A stretch of DNA of 8,932 nucleotides from Klebsiella pneumoniae (GTDB lineage Bacteria > Pseudomonadota > Gammaproteobacteria > Ga0077536): NCBI GenBank assembly GCA_945873015.1, contig CAMCBY010000136.1, positions 1 through 8,932 on the forward strand, in the 5' to 3' direction. Within the stretch, counting starts at the first letter, position 1. Each line of letters opens with the position of its first letter. Under the pieces are notes generated by a model. The model was not told the origin of the DNA and did not search any database. It worked only from the letters and a program-made list of their open reading frames with translations. Below, piece after piece: positions 5,802-8,932 of the stretch. The position numbers were made by a program, and so were the translations under genes.

Positions 5802-7573
5802 CAGTGGCTCCTGCGTGGCAACACAATGGTGAAGCGCGCGCCGCCGAGCGGACTCGTATCGGCGCTGATACTGCCGCCGTGCAGATTGACGATTTCGCGC
5901 ACCACCGACAGACCGAGGCCGATACCGCCAGCGCGATAGCTGACGAAGGGTTCAAAAACAGCCTCGTTCTGCCCGGCAGCGATGCCGGGGCCGTTATCTT
6001 CGATGACCAGGGCAAGCTGGCCGTCGCGGGCCGCGAGGGTGATGCGGATGCGACCGCCGTGCTCCAGTATCTGGCTGGCATTCAAGAGCAGATTCAACAA
6101 CGCCTGCACGATCTGGTCGCGATCGCAATCGAGTTCCGATGGCACCGTGTCGAGCTCGCTTTCGATGGCAACGCCACGGTTCTCGAACTTGTCGTGCAGG
6201 ATGTCCAGCACCTGACGCACGATATCGGCCAGTACCTGGCGGTAGAACTGCGGCGCGCGTGCGCGTGCGCTGTCGAGCAGATGGGTGACCAGTTCGTTGA
6301 TTCTGTCGACCTCGTTGATCATGTAGCTCATCATTTCGTGGGCACGCGCGTCGAGGCCGGTCTGGCGGTTAATCAGTTGTGCCGACGAGCGGATTATACC
6401 GAGAGGCGTGCGCAGCTCGTGGGCGAGCTTGGCGGCCATCTCACCCGCAGCCGCGAGTTTGCTCGCGCGCACCAGATGTCCGCGCGAAGCGCGCAATTGT
6501 TCAAGGGTGCGATTAAACGCCTGATTGAGTTCCTCCACTTCGCCGGCGCCGCTGATCACACGTAACGGTGTGTCGATATCGCGGCCGACGTCGCGTGCGT
6601 AGGCGGTCAGGCTCTGGATGGGGCGGGCGGTGCGCGCCGACAGACGGATGGCGAGTAGAGCTGCGATGGCGACGATGGCGGTGAGTAAGGCCATCAGCGA
6701 AAACAACAGCCGCTGCACCGGAGCAAATGCGACTCGCTCAGGGGACAGGATCATGAGCGTCCAGCCGAGTTCGGTGAGGCCCTTGTAACCGGTTGAATGC
6801 GCATAACCGACCAGCAGTTGTCCCATCGCGAGACGTGCGCCGTCGATACTCACCACGCCGTGCGCGGCGGTGGTGTTGCCGAGATCAAACACCATCTGTC
6901 GCTCTGTCGATAAACGCGCGCGCAGCCCCGATGAGAAGGCGATGGGTCGCCCTTCCGAGTCGAGTAACAGGGCTTCGCGACCGCTGCCGACGGCGGCAAG
7001 GTCGAGCAGCGTGGTGATTTCGTTCCACTTGAAGCGCGCCGTCAGCGTGCCGAGCGGGGCGCCGCCGTGGGCGTCATCGATGACCGACGTCAAGGCCATG
7101 ACGGGCACCGGCGAAACGGGGTCGGGGCGCGCGATATCGACCTCGCCGCCGGCAGAAGTCAGCGTGACCCAGCCGTCCGGCACCGCCACGGTGGTGCCGA
7201 TCAAGGTCGGGTCGCTGGCCGATACTACACGCGTATTTTGCAGGCAAAAGATCGCGGTATACACGTCGGTGTAGCCGGAGATGATATCGCCGAGAAAACG
7301 AGCCAGGCGATTATCGGCGTCGGCAACCTTCAATTCCTGCATGAGTTCCAGACGCCGCCATCCCTGCAGGTCCTGGACACGCTCGAACAGCATCGCATCG
7401 ACCTGCTGCATGACAGTCAGCGCCTGGCTGTCGAGGTTGCGGCGGATCTCATCGCCGAGCGCGGCGCGCGCGCGCGAATAGGCGAGCACAGTCATGAGCG
7501 TGGCAAATACGATGCTGAACATGAGAAAGGTAATCAGCAGGGTTTTGCGGATGGTCATGAGCCATTGTCGCAC
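5801..7573 (-). CDS. Membrane sensor histidine kinase (dCache-HAMP-HisKA-HATPase)
   Basis: This is the partner kinase for the regulator that follows. Its 590 residues run: a cytosolic start, TM1 about 8-32, a periplasmic sensor region about 33-285, TM2 about 287-311, HAMP about 312-365, HisKA with phospho-site H385 in HELRTP, and an HATPase domain with N498, DNGPG at 526-530, FEPF at 540-543 and GIGLGLS at 550-556. The sensor has dCache features (VVSASDPTLIG near 116-126; a GTLTARFKW strand near 175-183; a second-lobe LLLDSEGRPIA near 202-212), so it probably binds a small extracellular ligand. All catalytic boxes are intact. The start is a GTG; an in-frame ATG five codons later (7558) fits the membrane anchor equally well. 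Neither start has a good Shine-Dalgarno. Confidence 0.95.
   Translation of the reverse strand: MRQWLMTIRKTLLITFLMFSIVFATLMTVLAYSRARAALGDEIRRNLDSQALTVMQQVDAMLFERVQDLQGWRRLELMQELKVADADNRLARFLGDIISGYTDVYTAIFCLQNTRVVSASDPTLIGTTVAVPDGWVTLTSAGGEVDIARPDPVSPVPVMALTSVIDDAHGGAPLGTLTARFKWNEITTLLDLAAVGSGREALLLDSEGRPIAFSSGLRARLSTERQMVFDLGNTTAAHGVVSIDGARLAMGQLLVGYAHSTGYKGLTELGWTLMILSPERVAFAPVQRLLFSLMALLTAIVAIAALLAIRLSARTARPIQSLTAYARDVGRDIDTPLRVISGAGEVEELNQAFNRTLEQLRASRGHLVRASKLAAAGEMAAKLAHELRTPLGIIRSSAQLINRQTGLDARAHEMMSYMINEVDRINELVTHLLDSARARAPQFYRQVLADIVRQVLDILHDKFENRGVAIESELDTVPSELDCDRDQIVQALLNLLLNASQILEHGGRIRITLAARDGQLALVIEDNGPGIAAGQNEAVFEPFVSYRAGGIGLGLSVVREIVNLHGGSISADTSPLGGARFTIVLPRRSH
5808..5812 (-). 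promoter_or_regulatory. Shine-Dalgarno AGGAG for the response regulator, inside the kinase gene
   Basis: On the minus strand AGGAG stands 6 nt before the regulator ATG, within the last codons of the kinase gene. With the TGATG stop-start overlap, it points to coupled but independently boosted translation of the regulator. Confidence 0.6.
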
Positions 7574-7683
7574 CCAGGGTTTGAATTCACAGCCAAACCA
7601 CGCCGTTGGTGCGCGAGGGAGCAGCGATGCCGCGCGCGCTTATGTGCTGGCATGCGCGCTCGATGTACGGCGCAAGGTGGTGG

Positions 7684-7711
7684 CAGGCCTTGTGATCCGC
7701 GAAAAGGCCTG
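7684..7711. repeat. Inverted repeat CAGGCCTT-N12-AAGGCCTG
   Basis: Two perfect 8-bp complementary arms (7684-7691 and 7704-7711) are separated by 12 bp. The AGGCCT cores are 20 bp apart, centre to centre, about two helical turns. It lies about 110 bp upstream of the kinase start. The spacing suits two protomers or dimers binding the same DNA face, for instance an NtrC-type activator or a local repressor. No T-tract follows, so a terminator is unlikely. The operator role is inference. Confidence 0.4.
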
Positions 7712-7956
7712 AGGCTGAGCTCGTCTGTGACGCGGTGTCCATACCAAAATTGCAGACCGGAATTGCGCACTTATCGTCTGCCGGGCCGCCGCGCGCCTGC
7801 CCTCAAAAAAAAACCTTAACGATTTCCGCAGCAAGGCGCAGCGCGGAGGGCTGGCCTCGGAATTGCAAAGGTACCCTGCACGGGGCGTAGTGCGCGCCTC
7901 AGCACGTGAGGGTTTGCCATGCTGCCATCGTCTTCTCTGTCCCAGTGGGCTGCAAC

Positions 7957-7960
7957 GGGG
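7957..7960 (+). promoter_or_regulatory. Purine-rich ribosome-binding site for the mqnD-like gene
   Basis: GGGG followed by TGG lies 8 nt before the ATG at 7969. This favours that ATG over an in-frame start at 7906, which would add 21 residues with no counterpart in the family. Confidence 0.45.
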
Positions 7961-7968
7961 TGGCTGCC

Positions 7969-8775
7969 ATGAAAAATTTCACGCGCCTGACTCTCGCCAC
8001 GACTCATAGCCCGAACAACAGTCAACTGCTCGGCGCGGTGCTGCTCGGCAAGGTGATGCTGCATGCCGCAGAACTCACACTTACGCGCGCCGACATCGAA
8101 GAACTCGACCGCGCAGCGCTGGCAGGGCGCTACGACATCAGTAAGGTGTCCTGCGCCATTTACAGTCGTATCGAGCGCGATTACGAACTGCTCGACACCG
8201 GCGCGGTGCTGGCCGACGGTCACGGTCCGTTGCTGCTGGCGCGCGTCGGCTTGAAGCGCACCAGCCTGCGCGGCACACGATGGCTGGCGCCGGGCCCGGC
8301 CACCGCCGCCACGAAGTTGTTTCAAAGTTGGGCGCCGCCTGGCGTGACGCTGCAACATGAAGCTCGAGCGGACATCCACGCGGCGCTCGCCAGCGGCGAG
8401 TTCGACGGCGCCATCGTCGCCCAGTGCGATGCCAGCCTGACGGACATCGAAGGTTTCGAAGTGCTGGCTGACCTCGGCCAGTGGTGGCGCCGCGAGACCG
8501 GTCTGCCGGTGCCGCTCGGCTGTTATGTGATACGCCGCCACCTGCACGAACGGTTTGCCGAACATGTTGAGCAACTGATGCGCTGCGCGTTGCGGCTTGC
8601 CGAGCAGGGCGACGCCGATATCGCGCGTTATGTGCACCAACATGCCGAGTCCATGGATGACGAAGCGCTCCGCCAGCATCTCGCATCGCACATCAATCAT
8701 TTCACCCTTTCCTTAGGTGAACGCGGCCGCCGGGCAATTGCGGCGCTTGGCGCGCCGCGAGTGGCCGCTGCATGA
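7969..8775 (+). CDS. MqnD-like protein (1,4-dihydroxy-6-naphthoate synthase family), divergent active site
   Basis: MqnD converts cyclic dehypoxanthinyl futalosine to 1,4-dihydroxy-6-naphthoate in the futalosine route to menaquinone. Family identity is visible in several blocks of this 268-residue protein: DIEELDRAALAGRYDISKVS at 42-61, LADGHGPLLLAR at 81-92, and the MqnD-specific DLGQWWRRETGLPVPLG at 168-184. It is a periplasmic-binding-protein-like two-lobe fold with no signal peptide. Two active-site motifs are missing. The N-terminal SPxPND-F motif reads SPNNSQLLG (14-22). Where MqnD has the His-Glu motif (IIHE) with the proposed catalytic His, this protein has IVAQCDAS at 149-156. The frame is open and in register on both sides, so a sequencing frameshift is unlikely. 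It could be an altered enzyme, a ligand-binding paralogue or a decaying copy. Its stop overlaps the next start as ATGA. Confidence 0.85.
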   Translation: MKNFTRLTLATTHSPNNSQLLGAVLLGKVMLHAAELTLTRADIEELDRAALAGRYDISKVSCAIYSRIERDYELLDTGAVLADGHGPLLLARVGLKRTSLRGTRWLAPGPATAATKLFQSWAPPGVTLQHEARADIHAALASGEFDGAIVAQCDASLTDIEGFEVLADLGQWWRRETGLPVPLGCYVIRRHLHERFAEHVEQLMRCALRLAEQGDADIARYVHQHAESMDDEALRQHLASHINHFTLSLGERGRRAIAALGAPRVAAA

Positions 8776-8932
8776 CCGGCGCGACGGTGTTCGTATTTGC
8801 CACGGAGGCCGAGGCGCGGCCGCTGCTCGATACGTTTGGTCAGGCGCGGCTGCGCGACTCGCTGTTGCCGCTGTATGGCGTGGGCGACGCGCTGTTACTT
8901 GTTTGTGGCAGCGGGCCGAGTGCGGCGGCCGC
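8772..8932 (+). CDS. Nucleosidase, probably futalosine hydrolase MqnB-like (cut by window edge)
   Basis: Only the first 53 residues are present. They begin with a hydrophobic strand (TVFVFATEAEARPLL), then YGVGDALLLVCGSGPSAAA near residues 35-53. This follows the start of the purine nucleoside phosphorylase/nucleosidase fold, where an 'A-T-x-x-E' strand and a 'GxGP-x-x-AA' loop recur. In the futalosine pathway MqnB removes the base from futalosine, and it often neighbours MqnD. The ATGA overlap with the MqnD-like gene makes that assignment the most likely. MTA/SAH nucleosidase or another base-removing enzyme cannot be excluded from this fragment. A weak GAG lies 10 nt before the ATG. Confidence 0.65.
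   Translation, partial: MTGATVFVFATEAEARPLLDTFGQARLRDSLLPLYGVGDALLLVCGSGPSAAA

Larger units (their letters stand above)
7574..7968. other. Non-coding divergent region between the kinase operon and mqnD-like gene
   Basis: This 395-bp stretch lies between two divergent operons and must hold both promoters. It contains an inverted repeat at 7684-7711 and a run of nine A at 7805-7813. Short open frames exist on both strands but have no start-site support, no recognisable content, and conflict with each other. I found no convincing sigma70 -35/-10 pair and no intact sigma54 element: the best GG/GC-like match near 7670-7685 is one base short in spacing. No RNA gene or terminator is apparent. Confidence 0.55.

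Noticed and set aside
5804..6565. Plus-strand open frame of 253 codons opposite the kinase gene
   Set aside because: It is antisense to the HisKA/HATPase coding region, whose motifs are unambiguous.
7670..7685. Possible sigma54 promoter on the minus strand (TGCCAC-CACC-TTGC)
   Set aside because: The first GG is changed to GC and the spacing between the two elements is one base short, which normally abolishes sigma54 recognition.
7067..7819. Plus-strand open frame of 250 codons opposite the kinase N-terminus and spacer
   Set aside because: Most of it is antisense to the Cache sensor domain. The non-overlapping end has no recognisable content and runs into a poly-A stretch.
7805..7850. Poly-A run with nearby complementary CCGC/GCGG arms as a minus-strand terminator
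   Set aside because: The stem is only four or five pairs, is separated from the T-run by about 12 nt, and no minus-strand gene ends there.
7906..7968. Longer start for the mqnD-like gene with a hydrophobic N-terminal segment resembling a signal peptide
   Set aside because: MqnD proteins are cytosolic and begin at the position matching the ATG at 7969, which also has a purine-rich ribosome-binding site.
7816..8700. Minus-strand open frame of 294 codons opposite the mqnD-like gene
   Set aside because: It overlaps almost all of a clearly recognisable MqnD-family protein and shows no domain of its own.

Overview
The window is gene-dense, high-GC chromosomal DNA with mixed ATG, GTG and TTG starts and genes packed into overlapping or near-overlapping pairs. 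The rsgA gene (circularly permuted GTPase with a Met-variant P-loop), the NtrC-type two-component pair and the overall style suggest a proteobacterium of the beta/gamma branch. The placement is inference: there is no rRNA or other phylogenetic marker. I see no tRNA, rRNA, CRISPR array, IS element, prophage or clear intrinsic terminator.

Layout. (1) Positions 1-1938, minus strand: rsgA (TTG start with a good Shine-Dalgarno), then 10 nt downstream an Nramp-family metal transporter that runs off the left edge; its metal-site motifs are of the divergent DDDPAG/APW type. (2) A 240-bp divergent spacer (1939-2178) with a perfect 14-bp palindrome, then a small single-domain cupin protein on the plus strand. 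(3) A compact five-gene minus-strand operon, 7573 down to 2583: dCache-type membrane sensor histidine kinase, NtrC/AtoC-type sigma54 response regulator (start and stop share one base), alpha/beta hydrolase, a 150-aa protein of unknown function, and a GFA/CENP-V-type zinc protein. The kinase-regulator pair looks functional, but the invariant receiver lysine is an arginine. (4) A ~395-bp non-coding divergent spacer (7574-7968) carrying an 8-bp inverted repeat. (5) Plus strand to the right edge: an MqnD-like protein (1,4-dihydroxy-6-naphthoate synthase family, futalosine route to menaquinone) overlapping by ATGA a truncated nucleosidase, probably futalosine hydrolase MqnB.

How they may work together. 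The two-component pair probably detects a small extracytoplasmic ligand through its Cache domain and drives sigma54-dependent transcription; its three downstream genes are co-transcribed small-molecule or unknown proteins. The mqnD/mqnB pair points to futalosine-type menaquinone synthesis, yet the MqnD-like protein lacks the conserved His-Glu motif and the SPxPND-type N-terminal motif. That makes it the most interesting observation here: either a changed chemistry or a degenerate paralogue.
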